64,000 nt of DNA from Polynucleobacter necessarius (GTDB lineage Bacteria > Pseudomonadota > Gammaproteobacteria > Burkholderiales > Burkholderiaceae), in assembly GCF_900095175.1 (NCBI RefSeq), contig NZ_LT606946.1:188712-252711 (forward strand), written 5' to 3'. A program made the translations under genes and the position numbers. A model generated the notes under the pieces. It saw only the letters and a program-made list of their open reading frames with translations, did no database searches and was not told where the DNA came from. Below are positions 7,422 through 15,857 of the stretch, in pieces (the first letter of the stretch is position 1; every line of letters begins with the position of its first letter).

Positions 7422-9790
7422 ATCGTTCAGTTTTAATCTTTGGCGCAGGAATGTCGGGACTGGTGACAGCATATGAATTTGCAAAGCGGGGTGTGCCGGT
7501 AAGAGTGCTTGAGCGCTTGCCTGTACCAGGCGGCTTAGCACGTACCCTGCGTTTTGCCGACTATTACATCGATGCTGGCCCGCATCTGTTTCATACCTCT
7601 AGCCCGGAAATTATTGCTTATTGGCAAAGTATTTTTCCCGGAGTGTTTCGCACGCCGGCGCTGTATGGTAAAAACTATATCGATGGAAGGTTCTTTGAAT
7701 ATCCGTTATCCGAAGAAACACTTAGGCAATTCCCAGCTGAGTTATACGACCGAATCATGTCGGAGATGGCCGCAACGGACTCCGATCAGTTGAGCACTGC
7801 GCGCAATTACCGCGACTACATGACTGCGCTGGCGGGCCCCACCTTGCAGAAGATTTTTTACGAAGAATATCCGGAAAAATTATGGGGTATTCCTACTTCA
7901 GAATTGTCTGCTAACTGGGCACCACAGCGCATCGAGATTCGCAAGGAGAAAAAGCCGTTTCATGCGGATCAATGGTCTGCAGTTGCACAAAACGGATGCG
8001 GACAGACAATGGAAATCTTAGCCAACAAAATTATCGAGCTTGGTGGCAGGATCGACTACAACGTTGAGGTATTGAGTGTTGAGCTGGAAGGCGACGTAAT
8101 AGATCGGGTTCGCACCAGTGAGGGCACTATACAACTGGGCCGTAACGACCTTGTGGTATCAACGCTCCCTATAACCGTGAATTCACGTTTTCTTGATGTA
8201 CCCTGCAACCTTGGGTATCGCAGTGTCAAGTTGGTAGCCATTGCGACCACCGGGCCAGACCCATTTCCTAAAGATGCAGACTGGTTGTACTTCAAGGACC
8301 GGGACATCATCTTCCACCGTGCCGGTTTGCAAACGCGCTTTTCCGACATTGGCATTCCCAGGGGTTGGTCCATCCTGTGTTGTGAAATTGCCTACACGGC
8401 GGGAGACTCCGTTTCTCAAATGGATGAGGCGCAACTGCGTGAGCGTGTTATCGGAGACTTGGAGCGCATGGGCTTTGTCAATCGCGCTGAAATCGTCAAG
8501 GTTCACCACATGGATCTGGGGCCTCTTTACCCCAGCTATCGCGTGGGTTTTGAAACTGAGCTGCAACGCGTGCGCGGCGAACTCGAAAAAGTCGGTAACT
8601 TTTATTTTACCGGCACCTTAGCTGATTTTTCCTATGCCGATTTCCAGATTCTGTGCGCCAAGGCCATTGATCTGGTCGACATGATTCAGGACCCCGGCTC
8701 GGCTTTTAATAGTGTTCAGCGCGTTACGCGTAGGGCGAAAAAGTTCAAAGATGTTGTTCAAATCGGAAAGAACTTAATTGGACATCAGTATCCACCTTAC
8801 ATCATTGGCGAAATTGGGTTAAACCACAATGGTAGCGTTGAGATGGCCAAGCAACTAATCGACGTGTGTGTGGAAAGTGGTTGTAATGCGGCTAAATTCC
8901 AGACTTTTAGCACTGAACGCATATCCGCCAAAGTGTTGGATGCACGTTATAACGAGGATATTATGGACCTCGAAGAAAACCTGCATCAGCTGTTTAACCG
9001 GCTGATTTTTTCATGGGAGGAACTCAAGGACATTTTCACCTATGCACACTCACGCAACATCGATGTATTCTCCACGCCCTTTGACGTTGAGTCAGTCGAG
9101 ATGCTAGACAAGTTGGACGTACCCGCCTACAAGATAGCATCGATGGACTTGGTCAACCTACCTCTGATCCGCGCTGTGGCCATGAAAATGAAGCCCATGT
9201 TTATTTCGACCGGCATGTCCACGCTGGGGGACATTGAGGAGGCTGTGAACACTGTGCTAGAGGCTGGCAACCCTAACCTTATCTTGCTGCACTGCGTGTC
9301 CAGCTACCCGGCTTCGGCTGCCGAAACCAATTTGCGCATGATTCCGCGCTTGACTGAATGTTTCCAGGTTGTGTCCGGTTTTTCGGATCACTTTCCCGAG
9401 AGTTTTCTAGTCCCGCCTGCGATTGCCCTAGGTGGTCGGGTGATTGAAAAACATGTAACACTGGACCGTTCATTGAAAGGGCCTGATCATATTTTTTCAC
9501 TTGAACCGCTAGAGTTGAAATCAATGGTGGAACAGGCACAAGCAACCTTCACCGCGCTAGGTAACGGCATCAAGGCAATTTCAGCCAGCGAGTACCGCAC
9601 GGTTCAGCGTTTACGGCGTACTGTATTTGCTCGAGTCGCCATTCCTGCAGGGACCACCATCACACGGGAAATGTTGATAATCAAGTCACCTGGTATTGGC
9701 ATTCTTCCCAAATACATTGACCTGATTGTGGGTCGTCAGGCGCGCACACATATCAATGTAGATCATCCGATCACTTGGAGCGCTATTTGA
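7415..9790 (+). CDS. Fusion of FAD/NAD(P) oxidoreductase (amine-oxidase/UGM-like) with NeuB-type sialic acid synthase
   Basis: This single 791-residue frame carries two enzymes. Residues 1-440 form an FAD-binding protein of the protoporphyrinogen-oxidase/UDP-galactopyranose-mutase-like superfamily: GAGMSG at 10-15, ERLPVPGGLARTLR, and the usual DAGPHLFHTSSPE. Residues from about 455 form a complete NeuB/LegI/PseI-type synthase with GEIGLNHNG, KIASMD, the SDH motif, IEKHVTLDRSLKGPDH and a C-terminal SAF/antifreeze-like domain (about 734-791). NeuB enzymes condense an aldose with phosphoenolpyruvate to give a nonulosonic acid. The FAD domain presumably acts on the same sugar, but no reaction is known for this pair. 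The gene overlaps its upstream SDR and touches its downstream neighbour (TGATG), forming a tight operon. Confidence 0.85.
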   Translation: MVDRSVLIFGAGMSGLVTAYEFAKRGVPVRVLERLPVPGGLARTLRFADYYIDAGPHLFHTSSPEIIAYWQSIFPGVFRTPALYGKNYIDGRFFEYPLSEETLRQFPAELYDRIMSEMAATDSDQLSTARNYRDYMTALAGPTLQKIFYEEYPEKLWGIPTSELSANWAPQRIEIRKEKKPFHADQWSAVAQNGCGQTMEILANKIIELGGRIDYNVEVLSVELEGDVIDRVRTSEGTIQLGRNDLVVSTLPITVNSRFLDVPCNLGYRSVKLVAIATTGPDPFPKDADWLYFKDRDIIFHRAGLQTRFSDIGIPRGWSILCCEIAYTAGDSVSQMDEAQLRERVIGDLERMGFVNRAEIVKVHHMDLGPLYPSYRVGFETELQRVRGELEKVGNFYFTGTLADFSYADFQILCAKAIDLVDMIQDPGSAFNSVQRVTRRAKKFKDVVQIGKNLIGHQYPPYIIGEIGLNHNGSVEMAKQLIDVCVESGCNAAKFQTFSTERISAKVLDARYNEDIMDLEENLHQLFNRLIFSWEELKDIFTYAHSRNIDVFSTPFDVESVEMLDKLDVPAYKIASMDLVNLPLIRAVAMKMKPMFISTGMSTLGDIEEAVNTVLEAGNPNLILLHCVSSYPASAAETNLRMIPRLTECFQVVSGFSDHFPESFLVPPAIALGGRVIEKHVTLDRSLKGPDHIFSLEPLELKSMVEQAQATFTALGNGIKAISASEYRTVQRLRRTVFARVAIPAGTTITREMLIIKSPGIGILPKYIDLIVGRQARTHINVDHPITWSAI

Positions 9791-10911
9791 TGGCGACGCT
9801 AGACGAAGAAATCGAGCAAATTGTCCTTGAAGTGAATAGACTGGCTAGCCTAGAGAGCAAACTCACTGGCTTTTGTATTGGAAATACGCGCAAGATCAAC
9901 GACACTGGACTTTATTTTTCTCCGTTGCGTAGAACTAGTAGGTTGATTGCCGGTAGCGCTATTGTGTACGACGTTAGCCAAGCGGTGGCAGTGGCACGAG
10001 CGGTGGACGGCATGGTGGATTATGTGCTGGTTGACACAGAAAAAAAGATCAGCACCGAATTATACGGCGCTGATAATGTGGGTAACGTCGAACGCGCAGT
10101 ACGCGAAACAGTCAAGCATTCGCGGGTGTTGGCTTATAAGGGAAATGATCTAACAGTCGACTCAATCGAAAATTTGATCGTGCAGATACTATCAACCCAC
10201 CCACGTGGGTTGAGTGGTAAAAGGGCAGCCATTATTGGAGCTGGTAACGTAGGCTCCAAATTGGCGCTAAAACTGGTCGAACGTGGGATGGACGTATCCC
10301 TGATCCGGCGCGATAGAGTTAAACTCGCGGCTATTGTGACGGCGCTGAACATCATTAAGCCAGCAGAAACAATAGCCAAGGTCACCGCTGGCGAGGACAA
10401 TCTGTCGATCGCCCAGGGAGCTGACTTGTTGGTGGGGCTGACGCAAGGTATACCGGTTATTACAATTGCCATGATTGATGCGCTGGCACACGGTGCCGTG
10501 CTGTTGGACGGCGGCAAAGGTTGCTGTGAGCAGGAAGCTATTCGGCGTGCGCAGGAGAAGGACATTCCTGTCTATCGCGCCGATATCCGGCCGGGCTTTG
10601 AAGGACACATGGGTATGGTGTTGGAAACTGAGCGCATTGTTGAATACGCTTTGGGTCGCACTGAGTTTGATGCTGTGCCTGTCGTGTCCGGCGGCTTGCT
10701 GGCACGTCCCAACGAAGTTGTGGTTGACAGCATAGCTGATCCTCATGCCGTCTTTGGTATTGCTAATGGCTTAGGCGATTTTGTTCGAGTTCTTGACAAC
10801 AACCAAGCGCATCGTCTGCAGGTGGTACACGATTACATCCTCAGAAAGAGGGGGGCTAAAAATGTCAGAAATCATACGGGAATATTTGAGCGCCACTCAA
10901 CTAGTCAGTAA
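9790..10911 (+). CDS. Rossmann-fold NAD(P)-binding protein, unknown substrate
   Basis: The 373-residue protein has a central nucleotide-binding motif LSGKRAAIIGAGNVGSK (about residue 138), followed by an arginine-rich strand end. This resembles shikimate-dehydrogenase or alanine-dehydrogenase type Rossmann domains. The C-terminal half contains a LLDGGKGCCEQEAI segment. I do not recognise the family. The start is ATG 9790, which shares bases with the stop of the fusion gene (TGATG). Its fixed position between the synthase and the CMP-sugar synthetase suggests a role in the acidic sugar's synthesis. The last 50 bp overlap a small ORF. Confidence 0.7.
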   Translation: MATLDEEIEQIVLEVNRLASLESKLTGFCIGNTRKINDTGLYFSPLRRTSRLIAGSAIVYDVSQAVAVARAVDGMVDYVLVDTEKKISTELYGADNVGNVERAVRETVKHSRVLAYKGNDLTVDSIENLIVQILSTHPRGLSGKRAAIIGAGNVGSKLALKLVERGMDVSLIRRDRVKLAAIVTALNIIKPAETIAKVTAGEDNLSIAQGADLLVGLTQGIPVITIAMIDALAHGAVLLDGGKGCCEQEAIRRAQEKDIPVYRADIRPGFEGHMGMVLETERIVEYALGRTEFDAVPVVSGGLLARPNEVVVDSIADPHAVFGIANGLGDFVRVLDNNQAHRLQVVHDYILRKRGAKNVRNHTGIFERHSTSQ

Positions 10912-11086
10912 GGACCAGGTAAGATACTTTAGTCTAGTGGTTGATCGTGTGAGCACCCGTTGTGAAATGGACGAGAAAATTGAAGCACGCTACACAAATA
11001 TAAGTCAAAATATAACCGTCCTAAGCAGAAGCAAAAAGTATCAACAAAATGGTAAGCAAACACTAGCTGTTGCACTTCGAAAGTGA
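10862..11086 (+). CDS. Small hypothetical protein (possible truncated gene)
   Basis: This 74-residue ORF starts at ATG 10862 behind a strong purine-rich stretch (AGAAAGAGGGGG) and overlaps the end of the preceding gene. It begins MSEIIREYLSA and becomes lysine-rich and low in structure toward the end. No family is recognised. It lies exactly where base composition drops from GC-rich to AT-rich, so it may be the intact 5' end of a longer gene cut off by recombination. Confidence 0.4.
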   Translation: MSEIIREYLSATQLVSKDQVRYFSLVVDRVSTRCEMDEKIEARYTNISQNITVLSRSKKYQQNGKQTLAVALRK

Positions 11087-11105
11087 ATCCGCGAAAAGAA
11101 AAGTA

Positions 11106-11798
11106 ATGGTTAAGATCGTTGTAGTAATTCCTGCAAGAAGTGGAAGTAAATCACTTCCAAATAAAAACATATTGCCTCTACACGGCAAGCCACTCTTGTG
11201 CTACTCGGTTGCCTATGCATTGGGCTGTAAAGCCGTTGATAAGATTGTAGTTTCAACGGACTCTGAACATATAGCAAGCATCGCTAAAGAGTGCGGGGCA
11301 GAGACTCCCTTTTTAAGGCCAGGTGAGTATTCACAAGATAGCACTAGAGATTATCCGGTTATGAAGCATGCGCTTGAGTTCTTTGAAGATATTGATGAAA
11401 TTTATGATATATACGTCTTGCTAAGACCTACTTCACCAATACGACCAAGCGGGCTAATTGAAAGGACAATAAAAATTTTAGAAAAAAATCCATCTGCCAG
11501 TTCGGTTAGAAGTGTTGCAAAAATCAAAGAGCACCCATATAGAGCTTGGTACAAAGAAAATGATGGAAGTATGAGAGGATTTGTCGAGGATGTACATGAA
11601 GCTTATAACATACCCAGACAAGAGCTGCCTGATGTATATTTCCAAACCGGCGATATAGAAGCAATCAGACGAGTAACGTTATTGGATGGAAGTATTTCAG
11701 GTAGTAATGTTTATCCGTTAATAATTAAGCATGACGAGATGGTAGACATAGATCACATAAATGACTTTAAAAATGCAGAAGAAAAACTAAAATCATGA
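11106..11798 (+). CDS. neuA: CMP-sialic acid synthetase-type cytidylyltransferase
   Basis: The 230-residue protein starts with the diagnostic IPARSGSKSLPNKN loop and HGKPLL, then has the LRPTSPIRP and YFQTGDIEAIRR segments of NeuA/PseF/LegF enzymes, which activate nonulosonic acids with CTP. The ATG at 11106 precedes the first strand; the upstream frame to 11070 has no family similarity. Its position after a NeuB-type domain agrees with making a CMP-nonulosonate. Which acid it activates (Neu5Ac, Leg, Pse or another) is not evident. The stop overlaps the next ATG (ATGA). The coding sequence is AT-rich, unlike the synthase upstream. Confidence 0.85.
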   Translation: MVKIVVVIPARSGSKSLPNKNILPLHGKPLLCYSVAYALGCKAVDKIVVSTDSEHIASIAKECGAETPFLRPGEYSQDSTRDYPVMKHALEFFEDIDEIYDIYVLLRPTSPIRPSGLIERTIKILEKNPSASSVRSVAKIKEHPYRAWYKENDGSMRGFVEDVHEAYNIPRQELPDVYFQTGDIEAIRRVTLLDGSISGSNVYPLIIKHDEMVDIDHINDFKNAEEKLKS

Positions 11799-12748
11799 AA
11801 TTTCTAGTCTGTGGCTTGGGTTCAATTGGTTTTAGGCACTTAAGAAATTTAAAAGCTCTAGGATATACGGATGTTATTGTGTATAGCAGTGGTAAAAGTG
11901 TAATGCCAGGAGTTAAAGAGGAAATAGAAAAGTTTGAAATATACAATTCCTTGCACGAGGCATTGAAACAAAAACCTGATGTATGCATGATTACAAATCC
12001 AACTTCATTACATGTCTCTGTTGCGATGATGGCTGCAAATGCAGGTTGTCATTTATATATTGAAAAACCATTATCGAATACTTTAGAAAAATTAGATCAA
12101 TTACAAAAAATAGTAAATAATAAAAAACTTACAACATTTATCACGTATCAGTTTAGATTTCATCCACATATCAAGTTATTGAAAAACATATTTGCGGATA
12201 AGAAAGGCGAATATGGGGAGGCGCTATATGTCACAACCGAATGGTCTGAATATTTACCGGACTGGCATCCATGGGAAGACTATAAGCAGAGTTATTCTGC
12301 TAGAAGAGATTTGGGGGGAGGTGTTTTGCTGACTCAAATACATCCTATGAATTACTTGAGCTATATTTTCGGAGATATTGAAAAAGTTCAAATAAATAAA
12401 ATTGCGACAAAAATTTTAGGTATTGAAGTAGATGATGTTGCTGATTTGATGATAAATTTTAAAACTGGTATGGGTGGGCACGTTCATATTGATTTTTTAC
12501 AAAAACCTAGAGTGCATGCGATGAAGGTTGTTACTTCGAAAGGTAGATTTGAATGGGATTACCATGAAAATACACTATTCTTTGTTAATAATGACGGCAA
12601 AGAAAATATCTTTAAGAACGATAACTTTGATAGGAATGATATGTTTGTCGAGATGTTGAAAGATTTTATTAACTGTGTGAATTTAAATCAAGAGACTAAA
12701 TTTAATTTAGATGAAGCTATAAACGAACTAGAATTACTAATTTCGTGA
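11795..12748 (+). CDS. Gfo/Idh/MocA-family oxidoreductase
   Basis: The 317-residue protein has the N-terminal Rossmann motif CGLGSIGFRHL and the family's EKPLS motif (about residue 89), in which the lysine is catalytic, followed by a C-terminal domain with GGGVLLTQIHPMNY. Such enzymes oxidise or reduce sugars or sugar nucleotides with NAD(P). In nonulosonate clusters of this type they often follow NeuA, probably modifying the acidic sugar, but this is inference. It is translationally coupled to neuA by a 4-bp overlap. It is strongly AT-rich. After it comes an 830-bp decayed region. Confidence 0.8.
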   Translation: MKFLVCGLGSIGFRHLRNLKALGYTDVIVYSSGKSVMPGVKEEIEKFEIYNSLHEALKQKPDVCMITNPTSLHVSVAMMAANAGCHLYIEKPLSNTLEKLDQLQKIVNNKKLTTFITYQFRFHPHIKLLKNIFADKKGEYGEALYVTTEWSEYLPDWHPWEDYKQSYSARRDLGGGVLLTQIHPMNYLSYIFGDIEKVQINKIATKILGIEVDDVADLMINFKTGMGGHVHIDFLQKPRVHAMKVVTSKGRFEWDYHENTLFFVNNDGKENIFKNDNFDRNDMFVEMLKDFINCVNLNQETKFNLDEAINELELLIS

Positions 12749-12850
12749 CAGTTGATAGTATCCTCATATACCTATCGGCCGTAAATTTTGTGTCATCGGG
12801 TAATTGGTAGAAAGATAGATAGAGAAGATAGCTTTCATTTAAAGGGGTTC

Positions 12851-12955
12851 ATGCATTATCAATTGCGTTATTTAATTACTACTGCAAATGTGCGCACTTG
12901 GGAATATGACAGCACAGTTATTTTCTTGGGTGAATGTTGTTGTTTCTATGGCTGA
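12851..12955 (+). pseudogene. Decayed N-terminus of a LIC12162-family transferase
   Basis: In the 835-bp gap after the oxidoreductase gene, an ATG at 12851 opens 34 codons including LITTANVRTW and VIFLGECCCFY. These align with the start of the intact LIC12162-family protein at 26184 (LVTTSDERSW and LLFLGEWCRLY). The frame then meets a stop, and downstream frames are full of stops. The rest of the gap (to 13583) is AT-rich, with only stray minus-strand ORFs that I do not believe. This looks like a dead copy of the same transferase family. Confidence 0.6.
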
Positions 12956-13583
12956 AGATATTTTTAGCCGGGAGGGATGCCATTGTGCAGCACCTTATTG
13001 ATCGGGGTAATTTAAGATGGACGCTGAGGAATAGGTGTTTGAAGATAAATTTTTCCAGAGCTGCGTGACGTAGGTAACCGTTATCACCCAATACGTGTGG
13101 ATAATTCAATATTATGTGCATGAGCTTAAAGAAAATCTTCAAGAAAAAAGAATTTTTATAGATTTAGGTCGGTTGGGTGGAGCGGCTCCGGCATAGAGTC
13201 AAACATAAAGACGTGCATCTGAAAGGAGATATCATGGTGACAGACTAGATGATAGAGCTAAAAGAATGCTTGGCGCTCTATAAGTCGAAAAGAATGCATC
13301 AATCGCTGAGCTAGCACACGCCAAATTAGAGACCCGCCAGATTAGGTTTGGCTTACTGTGAGTGTACAAGGATTGTTGACGAATACAGTGGGTAAGAAAA
13401 ATGCAGTCAGAAATTGAAACAAAAAAAGAATCAGAATGCCAGTTCAGCACTGTTCCTCTGTATGAGAAAGGTTGCCCTCTCTTTAAGTTATGCATTATGT
13501 ATTGTCTGAGAGACACACTATATTCGTCAAGCTAGGCGCTGTAATTAAAACTATAACTCGCAAATATTATTGTAGGTGGGGTG

Positions 13584-13784
13584 ATGACTAAATTTATTCT
13601 GTACTTTGTTCTTGGGGTGGTGTATTTCGGCTTACTTTCACCGATTTCGATATGCCTCAGAATATTGTTGGGGCAAGATTATTTAAATATAAAAATAAAC
13701 GCCTTAGAAGATAGTTATTGGATCAAAAAAACGTCAACAACTGTGGATGCGTCTGCTTTTTACTCGCAATCAATTTCAAAGTGA
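13584..13784 (+). CDS. Small SxtJ-like membrane protein (short)
   Basis: This 66-residue protein has one strong hydrophobic helix (residues 4-30) followed by ICLRIL, a polar stretch and DSYWIKK. That ending resembles the C-terminal half of SxtJ-family proteins, which are repeatedly found beside carbamoyltransferases. Usual family members are about twice as long with two or more helices, so this copy may be truncated at its N-terminus. A GTG at 13581 precedes the ATG at 13584, and AGGTGGGG upstream can serve as ribosome binding site. It lies 73 bp before the carbamoyltransferase gene. Confidence 0.5.
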   Translation: MTKFILYFVLGVVYFGLLSPISICLRILLGQDYLNIKINALEDSYWIKKTSTTVDASAFYSQSISK

Positions 13785-13857
13785 GTGATAAAGATTTATG
13801 TTCTGGACAGACTTGATTGAGTGCCAGTTATTTTAACTAATTTATTTGAGTTGCTTT

Positions 13858-15693
13858 ATGAAAATTCTTGGAATATCTGCGTTTTACCACGATTCTGCAG
13901 CGGCATTAGTTATTGATGGAAGTATTGTTGCTGCGGCTCAAGAGGAACGCTTTACCCGTAAAAAACACGATCTTGGGTATCCAAAAAATTCGATAGAGTA
14001 TTGCTTAAATTTTGCAGAACTTAAGGCCAGTGATATTGATTATGTCGTTTTTTATGACAAGCCTCTCGCAAAGTTTGATAGGTTGCTGAAAACCTATTTT
14101 GCATTCGCACCTAAAGGGTTTACTTCTTTTAGGGAGGCGATTCCTGTCTGGTTGAAAGATAAGATATTTCATAAAAGACAGATTATTAAAGAGTTTTCTT
14201 TAATGGATGGAGATATAAATTGGTCGCAAAAATTGATTTTTTCCGAACACCACTTAAGTCATGCAGCAAGTGCATTTTATCCATCACCGTTTCAGAGGGC
14301 AGCGGTTCTTACTATGGATGGAGTTGGAGAGTGGACAACAACATCATTGGCGATAGGTAATGGTAGAGATCTGAAAGTACTTCGCGAAATACATTTCCCG
14401 CATTCAATTGGCCTTCTGTATTCAGCGTTTACATACTACATCGGATTTAAGGTCAATTCGGGAGAATATAAAGTAATGGGGTTGGCACCTTACGGTGAGC
14501 CACGTTATGTGGATCTAATTAAAACGCATTTGATTGATATCAAAGAGGATGGCTCGTTTCGTTTGAATATGGCCTATTTTGATTATTGCACAGGGTTGAG
14601 GATGACTAATGATCGTTTCCATGATTTATTTGGTGCGCCACCACGTTTTGCCGATGTGCCGTTGACTCAACGCGATATGGATCTAGCGGCTAGTGTTCAA
14701 GTAGTGACAGAGGAGATTGTACTAAAGCTGGCTCGAAATATTGCCAAAGAGACTGGGGAGCGCAATTTATGTCTTGCAGGGGGAGTGGCGCTGAATTGTG
14801 TTGCCAATGGAAAACTTCTCCGTGAAAATATTTTTGACAACATTTGGATGCAGCCCGCAGCAGGGGATGCAGGAGGCGCTCTAGGAGCAGCATTGGCGGG
14901 CTACCATCTGTTTTCTGGAAAATCTCGATCAGTTGAGGCTGAGGGAGATGCAATGAAAGGAAGTTATCTTGGTCCTGATTATAGTCAGAAAGAGATCGAA
15001 AAAAGATTGACAGATGCAGGCGCTAAATTTGAAACCCTTGATGATAGAGCTTTTATTGAATTTTGCGCATGTGCACTAGATGAAGGTAAGGCTATTGGTT
15101 GGCATCAGGGCAGAATGGAGTTTGGTCCGCGTGCGTTAGGTGCGCGCTCGATTATTGGGGATGCGCGTTCACCAACTATGCAGAAGATACTTAACCTGAA
15201 GGTTAAGTATCGTGAATCTTTTAGACCATTTGCCCCTTCAGTTTTGCGTGAAGATGTTTCGAGTTGGTTCGATTTAGATAGTGATAGCCCCTATATGTTA
15301 CTAGTGGCCGATGTAAAAGCTGAGAAGCGAATAGTAATGTCAGATTCTGAAAAAATGCTTTTTGGTATTGACAAGCTTAACATCAAGCGCTCATCGATTC
15401 CTGCGGTGACGCATGTTGATTATTCCGCTAGAGTGCAGACTGTCCATAAGAATACCAATCCACGTTACTATTCACTTATCGCTCGCTTTAAAGAGTTGAC
15501 GGGTTGTCCTGTAATCGTTAATACATCATTTAATGTTCGGGGGGAGCCAATAGTTAACACTCCTGAAGATGCTTTTAGGTGTTTTATGGGCACTGGTATT
15601 GAGATATTGGCGATAGGTAATTGCATTTTAAAGAAAGAAACTCAGGATCAATCTCTGGTTAAAAGTTATGAGAATAATTTTGAGCTTGATTGA
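13858..15693 (+). CDS. Carbamoyltransferase (NodU/CmcH family)
   Basis: The 611-residue protein has the N-terminal Kae1-like domain (GISAFYHDSAAALV; HHLSHAASAFYPSPF with the metal-binding histidines) and a C-terminal YrdC-like domain with EFGPRALGARSI. NodU/CmcH enzymes transfer a carbamoyl group from carbamoyl phosphate, via carbamoyl-adenylate, to a hydroxyl of a sugar or antibiotic. In this locus it probably decorates the polysaccharide. The ATG at 13858 is preferred to the in-frame TTG at 13846 because the fold begins with MKILGISAFYH. Four tandem GATT units (15688-15703) span its stop codon. Confidence 0.9.
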   Translation: MKILGISAFYHDSAAALVIDGSIVAAAQEERFTRKKHDLGYPKNSIEYCLNFAELKASDIDYVVFYDKPLAKFDRLLKTYFAFAPKGFTSFREAIPVWLKDKIFHKRQIIKEFSLMDGDINWSQKLIFSEHHLSHAASAFYPSPFQRAAVLTMDGVGEWTTTSLAIGNGRDLKVLREIHFPHSIGLLYSAFTYYIGFKVNSGEYKVMGLAPYGEPRYVDLIKTHLIDIKEDGSFRLNMAYFDYCTGLRMTNDRFHDLFGAPPRFADVPLTQRDMDLAASVQVVTEEIVLKLARNIAKETGERNLCLAGGVALNCVANGKLLRENIFDNIWMQPAAGDAGGALGAALAGYHLFSGKSRSVEAEGDAMKGSYLGPDYSQKEIEKRLTDAGAKFETLDDRAFIEFCACALDEGKAIGWHQGRMEFGPRALGARSIIGDARSPTMQKILNLKVKYRESFRPFAPSVLREDVSSWFDLDSDSPYMLLVADVKAEKRIVMSDSEKMLFGIDKLNIKRSSIPAVTHVDYSARVQTVHKNTNPRYYSLIARFKELTGCPVIVNTSFNVRGEPIVNTPEDAFRCFMGTGIEILAIGNCILKKETQDQSLVKSYENNFELD

Positions 15694-15703
15694 TTGATTG
15701 ATT
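15688..15703 (+). repeat. GATT x4 tandem repeat across the carbamoyltransferase stop
   Basis: Four GATT units run from the last codon of the carbamoyltransferase through its TGA stop. A change of one unit would alter the last residue and the stop position only. Confidence 0.6.
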
Positions 15704-15749
15704 GTAATCAATGGATCTGTTGATAAAAACAGATTATGTCGGGAATATT

Positions 15750-15854
15750 ATGTTACAAAAAATAGTTGATTTTATTGCGAAATTGTTCGGATTTAGGCGT
15801 AAAACTGAAATTAAAAAGAAAGCCTCTACAGACGACATATACCCCATGTGGTAA
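15750..15854 (+). CDS. Very small protein (34 aa) between carbamoyltransferase and SGNH hydrolase
   Basis: A 34-codon ORF runs from ATG 15750 to TAA 15854, three bases before the next gene. The product is an amphipathic segment (LQKIVDFIAKLFGF), a basic stretch and an acidic end DDIYPMW. I do not recognise it. Tight spacing to the next gene and its position beside an SxtJ-like small protein and a carbamoyltransferase suggest a real small accessory protein. Only conservation could prove translation. Confidence 0.4.
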   Translation: MLQKIVDFIAKLFGFRRKTEIKKKASTDDIYPMW

Positions 15855-15857
15855 AAA

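Noticed and set aside
8056..8566. Minus-strand open frames opposite the fusion gene
   Set aside because: Antisense to a strongly supported FAD-binding domain; no motifs.
10134..10746. Minus-strand open frames of 143 and 159 residues
   Set aside because: Both lie opposite the Rossmann-protein gene and have no recognisable domain.
12918..13516. Minus-strand open frames (74 and 94 residues) in the gap after the Gfo/Idh gene
   Set aside because: No motif or ribosome binding site; the plus strand of the same region shows a decayed transferase.
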